A stretch of DNA of 15,781 nt from Oscillospiraceae bacterium (GTDB taxonomy: Bacteria > Bacillota > Clostridia > Oscillospirales > Ruminococcaceae), in contig JAHZBJ010000036.1 of NCBI GenBank assembly GCA_019423445.1, positions 2,434 through 18,214 on the forward strand, given 5' to 3'. Numbering within the stretch: position 1 is the stretch's first letter; the number at the start of each line of letters is the position of its first letter. Both the position numbers and the translations under genes were made by a program. The notes under the pieces were generated by a model. It saw only the letters and a list, made by a program, of their open reading frames with translations. It was not told where the DNA came from and searched no databases. Positions 1 through 6,879 of the stretch are shown piece after piece.

Positions 1-234
1 GACGGGCTTGCAGTAAGCTTCCGCCCCGGCGGTGTTCAGGTGGATCCACTCCAGGTCGGGACACTGGGGCAGACGGTACACCGGCAGGTTGCCGATGATA
101 ACGTTGGCCCGGGCCAGCTGTCCCCCGGCCACCTCCTTGGCGGGAACATAAAGGAATTCCCACCCGGGGGCTGCGGCTTCCAGCAGCTCCCGGTGCCGCT
201 GCTCCACCGGCAGCAGGACCAGAACGGTTTTCAT
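1..234 (-). CDS. 2-hydroxyacid dehydrogenase family protein, N-terminal part (truncated by window edge)
   Basis: Only the first 78 codons are present; the gene runs off the left edge. The protein begins MKTVLVLLPVEQRHRELLEA. It contains ANVIIGNLP near residues 44-52 and LEWIHLNTAGAE near residues 60-71. This resembles the substrate-binding half of D-isomer-specific 2-hydroxyacid dehydrogenases, where a strand, a leucine-rich stretch and a 'W-I-x-L-x-x-A-G' segment precede the Rossmann domain. The NAD-binding and catalytic Arg/Glu/His region lies outside the window, so the substrate cannot be given. It starts 22 bases after the stop of the SEDS gene on the same strand and is probably cotranscribed with it. 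The SD site is weak (AAAGGG about 14 bases upstream); a GTG four codons earlier (position 246) is an alternative start. The family call is moderately sure. Confidence 0.65.
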   Translation of the reverse strand, partial: MKTVLVLLPVEQRHRELLEAAAPGWEFLYVPAKEVAGGQLARANVIIGNLPVYRLPQCPDLEWIHLNTAGAEAYCKPV

Positions 235-256
235 AGTGACACACACGCCCTTTCTG

Positions 257-1381
257 TCATTCGGTAAACATGTTTTTGCGGTTGCTGCCATGGACCAGCA
301 TCACCAGCCCCAAACTCAGATACACCGACACCACCGAGGTCCCCCCGGCGGAAAGCAGGGGCAGGGTGATGCCGATTACCGGCAGCACCATAAGGCACAT
401 TCCGATATTGATCACCACCTGGCAAGCCAGCATGGCGAATACGCCCACACAGATATATTTTCCCACATAGCTTTTGCAGGAGGCGCCGGTCCAGAGGATC
501 CGGCCGCAGATCACCGCCAGGGCCACCACCACCGCCGCGCACCCCAAAAAGCCAAGGGATTCCCCGATGAAGGTGAAGATAAAATCGTTGTACATCTCCG
601 GGACATAGTTGTGATTTTCGGCAAAAAGTCCGATCCCGAAGATCTGCCCCGAACCCAGGGAGTCCAGCCCCTCCAGCTGCTGCATGGCCTCGGTCTCGGC
701 GTACTGCTGGGGATCGAAAAGGCTTAGGATACGGCTCTTCTGGAAATCTGAAAGGATGTAGAGCCACACCACCGGCGCCGAGAGGGCTGCCAGCCCCACC
801 GCCCCCAGGATCAGCTTTCGGGAAAGTCCCGCCACAAACAGCATGGCCGCCGCAATGGCCAGCAGGACCAGGGCCACGCCTGTGTCCTTCTGAAGGATCA
901 CCAGCCCCGGCCCCATGGCGGCATGGAGGAGCACCGGGATCAGCACCCGGGGCTGGTTCAGGTCCTCCCGCACCTGGGACAGGTGCCAGGCAAAGGCCAG
1001 AATAAAGGCAAACTTCCAGATTTCACTGGGCTGGATGGTGGTGAACCCCAGGTTCAGCCAGCTGCGGTTGTCGGAACCGGGGCGGGTTTCTCCGAAAAAG
1101 GCAGTAAACACCATCACCAGGGCGGTGAGGGGTTCATAGAACTTCCAGAGCCCCGCCAGGCTCTCGTAGTCGAACACCGCCACCATCACCACTACGGCGC
1201 CAAGGCCCAGACCGGTGGCCAGGGCCTGGACCTGCCAGGACCGCTCGCCGCAGTACCCGGCCAGATAGATGGCGTAGATGCAAAGGGTGCTCAGGGCGGA
1301 AAGCCCCAGAGCCAGAAAAAGGTTCACCTTATCCGCCCGCTGCCAGAAACGGGCGAAAAAGGCGGAGATCCATTTTGTCAT
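257..1381 (-). CDS. SEDS-family (RodA/FtsW/SpoVE-like) peptidoglycan glycosyltransferase, 374 aa
   Basis: This is a polytopic membrane protein with about ten hydrophobic segments. SEDS proteins polymerise lipid II into glycan strands, usually with a class B penicillin-binding protein. Family landmarks are NRSWLNLG (105-112), QPSEIWKFAF (117-126), DTGVALVLL (166-174), NDFIFTFIGE (265-274, with the expected essential Asp at 266) and a C-terminal LPLLSAGGTS (340-349). The stretch around 218-250 that normally reads 'dP..GyQ..qs..AigsGg' is divergent here (LFDPQQYAETEA, then LGSGQIFG), so this is not a textbook RodA or FtsW and could be a paralogue. I chose the ATG at 1381 because AGGGGG lies about 10 bases upstream; an in-frame ATG at 1435 would add 18 non-hydrophobic residues and has no better SD site. 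The gene diverges from fhs and is followed closely by a 2-hydroxyacid dehydrogenase. Confidence 0.88.
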   Translation of the reverse strand: MTKWISAFFARFWQRADKVNLFLALGLSALSTLCIYAIYLAGYCGERSWQVQALATGLGLGAVVVMVAVFDYESLAGLWKFYEPLTALVMVFTAFFGETRPGSDNRSWLNLGFTTIQPSEIWKFAFILAFAWHLSQVREDLNQPRVLIPVLLHAAMGPGLVILQKDTGVALVLLAIAAAMLFVAGLSRKLILGAVGLAALSAPVVWLYILSDFQKSRILSLFDPQQYAETEAMQQLEGLDSLGSGQIFGIGLFAENHNYVPEMYNDFIFTFIGESLGFLGCAAVVVALAVICGRILWTGASCKSYVGKYICVGVFAMLACQVVINIGMCLMVLPVIGITLPLLSAGGTSVVSVYLSLGLVMLVHGSNRKNMFTE

Positions 1382-1509
1382 CAAAGGTTTCCCCCTTCCC
1401 GGGATCCTGCTTCCCATCTTACCACAAATCGCCATTTTTTCCTAGAGCGCCGGGCACCTGGGGCTGTGTGTATTTTGTAAACTTTTTTCCCTTTCCTCCC
1501 GGAAAACTC

Positions 1510-1538
1510 TCCAACCCGTCGTCGAAATGTGATATAGT
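1510..1538 (+). promoter_or_regulatory. Predicted extended -10 promoter for fhs
   Basis: TGATATAGT at 1530-1538 fits the extended -10 pattern TGnTATAAT with one mismatch in the hexamer (TATAGT, 1533-1538). The expected -35 position (1510-1515) is poor, which is common for extended -10 promoters. Transcription would start near 1545, about 75 bases before the fhs ATG and just ahead of the leader hairpin. Confidence 0.5.
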
Positions 1539-1552
1539 ATAGATAGTATGGC

Positions 1553-1582
1553 CCGTTCCCTTCCCCCCAAAGCAGGGAACGG
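1553..1582 (+). other. Stem-loop in the fhs 5' leader
   Basis: CCGTTCCC (1553-1560) and GGGAACGG (1575-1582) form a perfect 8-bp stem with a 14-base loop containing a C6 run. It would lie at the very 5' end of the fhs transcript predicted from the 1533 -10 box. No U-run follows, so it is not a terminator, and it does not look like the known tetrahydrofolate riboswitch. It may be a stabilising leader hairpin or a regulatory structure. Confidence 0.45.
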
Positions 1583-1619
1583 ACAGCGAAAACTCCGAAA
1601 AAAGAGGGAGGATCACCAC

Positions 1620-3293
1620 ATGCTCACCGATATCGAAATCGCAAAGGCCGCCCATCCCCGTCCCATCCGCCAGGTGGCGGAGGATCTGGGCATCCCCGAA
1701 GAGGCCCTGGAGTACTATGGCAAATACAAGGCAAAGATCGACGAAGGCTTCATCCGCTCGGTATCAGACCGGCCCGATGGCCGCCTGGTGCTGGTCACCG
1801 CCATCTCCCCCACTCCCATGGGAGAGGGAAAGACCACCACTACTGTGGGCCTGGGACAAGCTATGCCCCTGATCGGGGAAAAAGCGGTGATCGCCCTCCG
1901 GGAGCCCAGCCTGGGCCCGGTATTCGGCATCAAGGGTGGCGCCGCCGGGGGCGGCTACGCCCAGGTGCTCCCCATGGAGGACATTAACCTCCACTTCACC
2001 GGAGATTTTCACGCCATCACCTCCGCCAACAACCTCCTCTGCGCGGTGCTGGACAACTCCCTTCAGCAGGGGAACCCCCTCCAGATCGACGTCCGGAGGA
2101 TCCTCCTGAAGCGGTGCATGGACATGAACGACCGGGCCCTGCGGAACATCATCGTGGGGCTGGGAGGCCGGGTCAACGGCGTCCCCCGGGAGGACGGATT
2201 CCAGATCACCGTGGCTACCGAGATCATGGCCATCTTCTGCCTGGCCACCGACATGGCGGACCTGAAACGCCGCCTGGGGAACATCCTGGTTGCCTACAAC
2301 ACCAGCGGCGGCCCCGTCTACGCCAAAGACCTCCAGTGCGTGGGGGCCATGGCGGCCCTCCTCCGGGACGCCTTCAAGCCCAACCTGGTCCAGACCCTGG
2401 CCGGCACCCCCTGCCTCATGCACGGCGGCCCCTTCGCCAACATCGCCCACGGCTGCAACTCCATCCGGGCCACCCGTCTGGCCCTGAAGCTGGGGGATAT
2501 CGTCATCACCGAGGCGGGCTTCGGCTCCGACCTGGGAGCCGAAAAGTTCCTGGACATCAAGTGTCCCACCGCCGGCATCACCCCCTCCTGCATCGTCCTG
2601 GTGGCTACCGTCCGCGCCCTGAAGTACAACGGCGGCGTCCCCAAGGACCAGGTGGCCCAGCCTGACCTTGCCGCCCTGGCCAAAGGGGTGGTGAACCTGG
2701 AAGCCCACCTCTCCAACATGCAGAAGTACGGCGTCCCGGTGGTGGTGGCCATCAACCGCTTCCCCCAGGACACCCAGGAGGAACTGGACTACCTGGCCGC
2801 CTTCTGCCGGGAGCGGGGCGCGGAGTTCGCCCTCTCCGAAGTCTACGCCAAAGGGGCCGAAGGCGGCGTTGAGCTGGCCCGGAAAGTGGCCGCCGCCTGC
2901 CGCCAGGAGAGCCACTTCGCCTCCATTGTGGCGGGGTGCAGTTCGGTCCGGGAGCGGATCGAAACCATCGCAAAGACCATCTACGGCGCCGCTGAGGTCA
3001 TCTACACCCCTGCTGCCCAAAAGGCCCTCCGGGACATTCTGGCTCTGGATCCCGAAAAGGACCGGATGCCCGTCTGCATCGCCAAGACCCAATACTCCCT
3101 CTCCGACGACCCCGGGAAGCTGGGGCGCCCCTCCGGATTTGCCATCACCGTCCGGGACATCCGCCTCTCCAACGGCGCCGGATTCATTGTGGCTTACACC
3201 GGAGACATTATGACCATGCCCGGCCTCCCCAAAGTCCCTGCCGCCCAGAGCATTGACGTGGACGAAAACGGGGATATCTGGGGACTGTTCTAA
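1620..3293 (+). CDS. fhs: Formate-tetrahydrofolate ligase (formyltetrahydrofolate synthetase), 557 aa
   Basis: This cytosolic enzyme condenses formate, ATP and tetrahydrofolate to 10-formyl-tetrahydrofolate, feeding one-carbon metabolism (and the Wood-Ljungdahl methyl branch in acetogens). The length is that of the family (about 556 aa). The nucleotide-binding loop PTPMGEGKTTTT is at residues 64-75. Both family signatures are present: GIKGGAAGGGYAQV shortly after EPSLGPVF, and VATVRALKYNGG at about 328-339. An open frame extends upstream to 1548, but the ATG at 1620 is the real start: GGGAGG lies about 9 bases before it and the protein then begins MLTDIEIAKAA as in relatives. It heads a plus-strand run with short gaps through rpiB. 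No folD or other one-carbon genes are adjacent. Confidence 0.98.
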   Translation: MLTDIEIAKAAHPRPIRQVAEDLGIPEEALEYYGKYKAKIDEGFIRSVSDRPDGRLVLVTAISPTPMGEGKTTTTVGLGQAMPLIGEKAVIALREPSLGPVFGIKGGAAGGGYAQVLPMEDINLHFTGDFHAITSANNLLCAVLDNSLQQGNPLQIDVRRILLKRCMDMNDRALRNIIVGLGGRVNGVPREDGFQITVATEIMAIFCLATDMADLKRRLGNILVAYNTSGGPVYAKDLQCVGAMAALLRDAFKPNLVQTLAGTPCLMHGGPFANIAHGCNSIRATRLALKLGDIVITEAGFGSDLGAEKFLDIKCPTAGITPSCIVLVATVRALKYNGGVPKDQVAQPDLAALAKGVVNLEAHLSNMQKYGVPVVVAINRFPQDTQEELDYLAAFCRERGAEFALSEVYAKGAEGGVELARKVAAACRQESHFASIVAGCSSVRERIETIAKTIYGAAEVIYTPAAQKALRDILALDPEKDRMPVCIAKTQYSLSDDPGKLGRPSGFAITVRDIRLSNGAGFIVAYTGDIMTMPGLPKVPAAQSIDVDENGDIWGLF

Positions 3294-3327
3294 GGGGGAT
3301 TCCCCGCCGGGGAAAGGAGGCTGTCCC

Positions 3328-3843
3328 ATGAGCAAACACATCTGCGCCCTGCTGGGGGCGCTCCTCCTGCTGCTGGCCCTGGGCGCCTGCGCCGGGCCCG
3401 AGACCTGGATTGCCCGTCCCTACCTGGAAGTCAATGGAGAGGTGGTGGAGTCCCCCGCCTTGGAGGACCTCCGGACCGGGCTGGAAAACCTGGACGGCAG
3501 AGAAGAGAGCTACGTCTACCTGGAACTGGCCCAGCCTCTGGAAGGGGTATGGTACCTCTCCGCCGCCCTGCCTCTGACGGGGTACGAGGACGGGCTGGGC
3601 TATATCCTGGAGGCCTGCGCCGACGACGGCATGGGGGGATACAGCTACCTCCAATACCGAACCCAGGACCAGGAACAGGTGCTGGCGTGGTTTGAGGATT
3701 TCTTCCGGGGAAAAGCCGTTCCCGATCTCTCCGACTGGGAGGATATCACCGACTGGTACTTTGACGACTACTATTCCTACGATTACGGCTACGATTATGA
3801 CTACGGTTACGGCTATGAGGAGAACCCCATAGCCCCGGTTTGA
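3328..3843 (+). CDS. Small lipoprotein with Asp/Tyr/Gly-rich tail, 171 aa, unknown function
   Basis: I do not recognise a family. The N-terminus MSKHICALLGALLLLLALGA is a type II signal peptide, with the lipobox LGAC giving Cys 21, so the mature protein should be lipid-anchored on the outer face of the membrane. The middle (about 22-140) is acidic and mixed alpha/beta in composition. The last 30 residues are dominated by Tyr, Asp and Gly (DDYYSYDYGYDYDYGYGYEE) and end in NPIAPV; this segment is low-complexity and could be disordered, adhesive or metal-binding, but that is speculation. The ATG is preceded by AAAGGAGG with a 7-base gap, which fixes the start and rules out the earlier in-frame codons overlapping fhs. 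It starts 34 bases after fhs and is probably cotranscribed with it. Confidence 0.85.
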   Translation: MSKHICALLGALLLLLALGACAGPETWIARPYLEVNGEVVESPALEDLRTGLENLDGREESYVYLELAQPLEGVWYLSAALPLTGYEDGLGYILEACADDGMGGYSYLQYRTQDQEQVLAWFEDFFRGKAVPDLSDWEDITDWYFDDYYSYDYGYDYDYGYGYEENPIAPV

Positions 3844-3932
3844 GGCGCCTCTTTGGAAGGTTGCTCCCAAACAGTGCCGGGGGTTCCCCATACCAAGGGA
3901 TGTCCCTGGCATCCGGAAAGGATGACTCGCCT

Positions 3933-4355
3933 ATGATCTTTCACACCTGCGGCCCCGAGGAGACCAAGGCCGCCGCCCGGCAGGTGGCGGCCCTGCTGCG
4001 CCCCGGGGACCTCATTGCCTACCGGGGCGGGATGGGGGCCGGGAAAACCACCTTCACCGCCGGACTGGCCCAGGGCTTGGGAAGCACCGCCTGGGTCTCC
4101 AGCCCCACCTTCGCCCTGGTCCATCAGTACGACGGCCCCATCCCCCTCTGCCACTTTGATATGTTCCGCATCACCACCCTGGAGGACCTCTACTCCACCG
4201 GTTTCTTTGACTACCTGGATCAGGGGGCGGTGCTGGCGGTGGAGTGGAGCGAAAACATCCAGGAGGCCCTGCCGGATCCCCACATCACCGTGGATATCGC
4301 CATTGAGGAAGGGGACCGGCGCACCATTACCGTAACGGGAGATGATCGCTTTTGA
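3933..4355 (+). CDS. tsaE: tRNA threonylcarbamoyladenosine biosynthesis ATPase TsaE, 140 aa
   Basis: TsaE is the P-loop ATPase that works with TsaB and TsaD to transfer threonylcarbamoyl onto A37 of ANN-decoding tRNAs. The Walker A motif GGMGAGKTT is at residues 32-40; the second residue is Gly where many relatives have Asp. Also present are SSPTFALVHQYDG, CHFDMFRI and the Trp-containing AVEWSENI near the C-terminus, all typical of TsaE. The length matches the family. The open frame runs back to 3840, but the ATG at 3933 gives the normal N-terminus (MIFHTCGPEETKAAA) and has GGAAAGGA about 10 bases upstream. Its stop overlaps the TTG start of tsaB by four bases (TTGA), implying translational coupling. 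Confidence 0.95.
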   Translation: MIFHTCGPEETKAAARQVAALLRPGDLIAYRGGMGAGKTTFTAGLAQGLGSTAWVSSPTFALVHQYDGPIPLCHFDMFRITTLEDLYSTGFFDYLDQGAVLAVEWSENIQEALPDPHITVDIAIEEGDRRTITVTGDDRF

Positions 4356-5110
4356 AATATCTGGTTCTGGAGTCCTCGGCAGTGGCAGCTTCCTGCGCCC
4401 TGCTGGAGGACGAAAAGGTGTTGGGGGAGTTGTTCGTCAACATCCCCCAGACCCACAGCCAGACTCTGCTGCCCATGGCTCAGCGCCTTCTGGAGACCTG
4501 CGGCGCCGCCCCCGGGGAACTGGACTTCCTGGCGGTGACCCGGGGCCCCGGCTCTTTCACCGGCCTGCGCATCGCCATGGCCGCCGTCAAGGGGATGGCC
4601 ATGGCCGCCGGAAAGCCCTGCGTCGGGGTCTCCACCCTGGAGGCCCTGGCCCGAAATCTCACAGGCTTTGAAGGAGTTGCCGCCGCTGTCATGGACGCCC
4701 GGTGCGGCCAGGTCTACACCGCACTGTTTACCCTCTCCGAGGGCCGGGTGGAGCGCATCTCCCCCGACGAAGCTCTGGCCATCACCGAACTGGCATCCCG
4801 GCTGGCAGCTTTGGGAAAAACTGTATTTTTGGTTGGCGACGGGGCCCAGCTGTGCTATAATAAAATTTTGGAAGCAGGCGAGGCCCCATGGCTCCGCCTG
4901 GCTCCTCCCCACCTGCGGTATCAGCGGGCTTCTGCCGCTGGGGCCGCCGCCCTGGATGCCTGGAACCGGGGAGAGGGGGTGGACTGCGGGGATCTGGTCC
5001 CCGCCTACCTGCGGCTTCCCCAGGCCCAGCGGGAGCTGCTGAAGAAAACCGCCGCCCAAAAGGACGGTCCCGGCCGCCAGGATGCGCCGGAGAAAGGAGC
5101 CAGTCTATGA
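4352..5110 (+). CDS. tsaB: tRNA threonylcarbamoyladenosine biosynthesis protein TsaB, 252 aa
   Basis: TsaB is an inactive ASKHA-fold paralogue of TsaD and the platform for the t6A synthesis complex. Landmarks are LVLESSAVAAS at the N-terminus, THSQTLLP (34-41), the diagnostic RGPGSFTGLRIA (64-75), GVSTLEALA, MDARCGQVY and PAYLR near the C-terminus. The start is a TTG at 4352 overlapping the tsaE stop; the following codons read KYLVLESS as expected, and GGGAG lies about 10 bases upstream. A nearby ATG (4342) is in another frame. The last ~25 residues (KKTAAQKDGPGRQDAPEKGA) are a charged tail beyond the usual domain. Its stop overlaps the rpiB start (ATGA). The usual downstream partners rimI and tsaD are absent. 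Confidence 0.96.
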   Translation: MKYLVLESSAVAASCALLEDEKVLGELFVNIPQTHSQTLLPMAQRLLETCGAAPGELDFLAVTRGPGSFTGLRIAMAAVKGMAMAAGKPCVGVSTLEALARNLTGFEGVAAAVMDARCGQVYTALFTLSEGRVERISPDEALAITELASRLAALGKTVFLVGDGAQLCYNKILEAGEAPWLRLAPPHLRYQRASAAGAAALDAWNRGEGVDCGDLVPAYLRLPQAQRELLKKTAAQKDGPGRQDAPEKGASL

Positions 5111-5559
5111 AAGTTGCCATCGCCTGCGACCACGCCGCCTTCCATCTGAAGGAGGCAATCCGGGCTCACCTGGAGGAACGAGGCATCCCCTACCACGACT
5201 TCGGGATCTTCGCCCCCGACGAAAAGCGGGACTACCCCTACGCCTCCCTCTACGCCTGCAAGGCTATCCTCTCGGGAGAGTGTGACCGGGGTATCGTCAT
5301 GTGCGGTACCGGTATCGGAGTCAGCATGGCCGCCAACAAGATCCCCGGCATTCGAGCTGCCTGCTGTTCCGATTATTTCAGTGCCAAATACACCCGGGCC
5401 CACAATGACGCCAACGTCCTCTGCATGGGGGAACGGGTCATCGGGCAGGGCCTGGCCTGCGAACTGGCAGACGTCTTTTTGGACACTCCCTTTGAGGGAG
5501 GCCGCCATGCACGCCGGGTAGCGCAGCTCTCCGCCATCGAGCGGGGCGAGCTGGAATAA
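5107..5559 (+). CDS. rpiB: Ribose-5-phosphate isomerase B (RpiB/LacA/LacB family), 150 aa
   Basis: The enzyme interconverts ribose 5-phosphate and ribulose 5-phosphate in the pentose phosphate pathway. CDHAAFHLKE (7-16), the catalytic Cys 66 in IVMCGTGIGVSMAANK and RAHNDANVLCMGERV with His 99 are the standard RpiB active-site elements, and the length is typical. AAAGGAG lies 6 bases before the ATG, which overlaps the tsaB stop (ATGA), so the two are translationally coupled. It takes the place in the tsaE-tsaB operon where rimI is common. The galactose-6-phosphate isomerase subunits LacA/LacB are the only close alternative, and no lac genes are nearby. The stop is followed by repeat cluster 1; the hairpin at about 5611-5635 in that cluster may act as the terminator. 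Confidence 0.95.
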   Translation: MKVAIACDHAAFHLKEAIRAHLEERGIPYHDFGIFAPDEKRDYPYASLYACKAILSGECDRGIVMCGTGIGVSMAANKIPGIRAACCSDYFSAKYTRAHNDANVLCMGERVIGQGLACELADVFLDTPFEGGRHARRVAQLSAIERGELE

Positions 5560-5574
5560 CCATACTTTCCGAGC

Positions 5575-5665
5575 AAGGGCCCTTTTCCTGGCCGGCCCCG
5601 CATGGGACGAAAGCCCCGGTGGGGCTTTTGAGGCCACCTTCCCGGCCAACGGGAGGGATGCAATT
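5575..5665 (+). repeat. 91-bp dispersed repeat (R2), copy 1
   Basis: This stretch matches the reverse complement of 14108-14198 over the same 91 bases with about 7 mismatches (hand alignment). At its centre is the palindrome AAAGCCCCGGTGGGGCTTT (8-bp stem, 3-base loop) followed by a further T, so in this copy it could also act as an intrinsic terminator after rpiB. It also contains CGGGAGGGATGCAATT at its right end. It has no coding potential of its own that I trust. Confidence 0.88.
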
Positions 5666-5701
5666 TGCTCCGGTCTTGGGCCTGGGCAAATTGTCCCATC
5701 C

Positions 5702-5814
5702 GCAAAAGCGCCTTCTGAATCCCAGGTTGGAAACAGAATGCCCTTCTCAGCCCAAGTGGTATGTTCAGAGAGCGTGGCACAACCTTCCGCTTCGTAGAAT
5801 CTTTTCTCACGGAC
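5702..5814 (+). repeat. Half copy of the GTCCGTGAG inverted-repeat element, cluster 1
   Basis: Bases 5703-5727 are identical over 25 bases to 9145-9169. After a 20-base unrelated spacer, 5748-5814 is a 67-base arm of the family. It starts CAGCCCAAGTGGTATGTTCA and ends TTCTCACGGAC, like the arms at 9056, 14035 and 14233. It lacks the matching left arm, so it is an incomplete or rearranged copy. Its right end is 6 bases from the upp SD site. Confidence 0.85.
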
Positions 5815-5834
5815 TTAAAAAAGGAGGTAGAAAT

Positions 5835-6464
5835 ATGTCTGAACCCTTTATCATGGACCATCCCCTGATTCAGCACAAACTTACCTGGCTGCGGGACAAG
5901 AACACCGGTTCCAAAGAATTCCGGGAGCTGGTGAGCGAAATCGCCACCCTCATCTGCTACGAAGCCACCCGGGACCTTCCCCTGGAGGAAGTGCAGATTG
6001 AGACTCCCATGGGTCCCGCTGTCACCAAGGTCATCAGCGGCCGGAAGCTGGCCTTCGTTCCCATTCTCCGGGCCGGCATGGGGATGCTGGACGGGGTTCT
6101 GGCCCTGATCCCCGCCGCCAAGGTGGGACATATCGGCCTTTACCGGGATGAGGAAACCGCCATCCCGGTGGAGTATTACTGCAAGCTCCCCTCTGATATC
6201 GCCGAGCGGGATGTCATCGTCCTGGATCCCATGCTGGCCACCGGCGGCAGCGCCATCGACGCCATCACCCAGATCAAGACCCGGGGAGTCAAACACATCA
6301 AGTTCATGTGCATCATCGCCGCCCCCGAAGGGCTGGAAGCCCTGGCCAAGGCCCATCCTGACGTGCAGATCTACTGCGCCAGCCTGGACCGCTGCCTCAA
6401 TGACAAGAAGTACATTCTTCCCGGTCTGGGAGACGCCGGTGACCGGATCTACGGCACCAAATAA
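5835..6464 (+). CDS. upp: Uracil phosphoribosyltransferase, 209 aa
   Basis: This pyrimidine salvage enzyme makes UMP from uracil and PRPP in the cytosol. The length equals that of the family. ILRAGMGM (77-84), the PRPP-binding loop VIVLDPMLATGGSA (127-140) and the C-terminal GLGDAGDRIYGTK are the recognised landmarks. The reading frame is open far upstream through the repeat (to 5619), but those codons are repeat sequence. The start is the ATG at 5835, preceded by AAGGAGG with a 7-base gap, giving MSEPFIMDHPLIQHKL as in relatives. No clear promoter lies between rpiB and upp, so transcription comes either by readthrough or from within the repeat. It ends in a strong terminator 12 bases downstream. 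Confidence 0.98.
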   Translation: MSEPFIMDHPLIQHKLTWLRDKNTGSKEFRELVSEIATLICYEATRDLPLEEVQIETPMGPAVTKVISGRKLAFVPILRAGMGMLDGVLALIPAAKVGHIGLYRDEETAIPVEYYCKLPSDIAERDVIVLDPMLATGGSAIDAITQIKTRGVKHIKFMCIIAAPEGLEALAKAHPDVQIYCASLDRCLNDKKYILPGLGDAGDRIYGTK

Positions 6465-6476
6465 CATAGGTGATTC

Positions 6477-6518
6477 AAAAACAGGGAGAAGCCCCGGGGG
6501 CTTCTCCCTGTTTTTTGT
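6477..6518 (+). terminator. Intrinsic terminator after upp (bidirectional form)
   Basis: An almost perfect hairpin of about 17 bp (ACAGGGAGAAGCC against GGCTTCTCCCTGT, with A/T pairs outside) has a 5-base GC centre. T6 follows on the plus strand and A5 precedes it, so it can stop transcription from both sides. Confidence 0.93.
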
Positions 6519-6525
6519 TTCCAGA

Positions 6526-6562
6526 TATAAAAAATACCGGAGCAAAGTTTCCTCTGCTCCGA
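6526..6562 (-). terminator. Intrinsic terminator of the tRNA-Met/tRNA-Glu operon
   Basis: On the minus strand, 3 bases past the tRNA-Glu CCA end, CGGAGCA pairs with TGCTCCG around a short loop, and GTATTTTTTAT follows. It sits back to back with the upp terminator. Confidence 0.8.
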
Positions 6563-6564
6563 TA

Positions 6565-6640
6565 TGGTGACCCGTACGAGATTCGAACTCGTGTAGCCGC
6601 CGTGAAAGGGCGGTGTCTTAGACCACTTGACCAACGGGCC
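6565..6640 (-). tRNA. tRNA-Glu (TTC)
   Basis: The minus strand folds as a full 76-base cloverleaf with the CCA end encoded. The acceptor stem is GGCCCGT/ACGGGTC (one G-T pair), and the anticodon stem is CCGCC/GGCGG with loop CTTTCAC, giving anticodon TTC. The T arm contains GTTCGAATC. It is the second gene of the operon, 45 bases after tRNA-Met. The spacer holds a complementary pair (GGAAAAAGGA / TCCTTTTTCC) that could serve as a processing hairpin. Confidence 0.96.
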
Positions 6641-6685
6641 GGAAAAACAAAGGGGAAAAAGGAGTCCTTTTTCCTCTTTGCTTCT

Positions 6686-6762
6686 TGGTAGCGGTAACTG
6701 GATTCGAACCAGTGACACTTCGGGTATGAACCGAATGCTCTAGCCAACTGAGCTATACCGCC
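6686..6762 (-). tRNA. tRNA-Met (CAT), elongator type
   Basis: The minus strand gives a 77-base cloverleaf with encoded CCA. The acceptor is GGCGGTA/TACCGCT (G-T at 1-72), the D arm contains AGCTCAGTTGG, the anticodon loop is TTCATAC (anticodon CAT) and the T arm is ACTGG/CCAGT. The paired 1-72 position and lack of three G-C pairs below the anticodon loop argue for elongator Met rather than initiator. The tRNA-Ile2 (CAT) alternative cannot be fully excluded by eye. Confidence 0.93.
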
Positions 6763-6770
6763 ATTTTTGT

Positions 6771-6824
6771 CCGCCGGTGAACACCGGCGAGATATATTAT
6801 ACTGTATGCGCTCCTGCTTGTCAA
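6771..6824 (-). promoter_or_regulatory. Near-consensus sigma-A promoter of the tRNA operon, with start-site palindrome
   Basis: On the minus strand TTGACA (6819-6824), a 17-base spacer and TATAAT (6796-6801) form a perfect consensus promoter. Just downstream, CGCCGGTG and CACCGGCG form an 8-bp palindrome at about 6772-6789, overlapping the expected transcription start. It would be a hairpin at the 5' end of the precursor or a protein site. Confidence 0.9.
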
Positions 6825-6837
6825 CATATTTTTGCAG

Positions 6838-6872
6838 ACAAAACCCCGCAGGAGGAGATATCTTCCTGCGGG
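6838..6872 (-). terminator. Intrinsic terminator of the winged-helix regulator gene
   Basis: On the minus strand CCCGCAGGA pairs with TCCTGCGGG (9 bp, 10-base loop), followed by GTTTTGT. It starts 8 bases past the stop codon of the regulator and isolates it from the tRNA promoter. Confidence 0.85.
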
Positions 6873-6879
6873 TGCGGGA

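Noticed and set aside
1539..1619. Tetrahydrofolate riboswitch before fhs
   Set aside because: The leader is too short and lacks the conserved core; only a simple hairpin is present.
1764..3341. 525-aa minus-strand open frame opposite fhs
   Set aside because: It is a shadow of GC-rich fhs codons; fhs has all family signatures, and the antisense product is Gly/Val/His-rich with no motif.
5619..5834. N-terminal extension of Upp through the repeat
   Set aside because: The extra residues are repeat-encoded. A strong SD site and the family N-terminus place the start at 5835.
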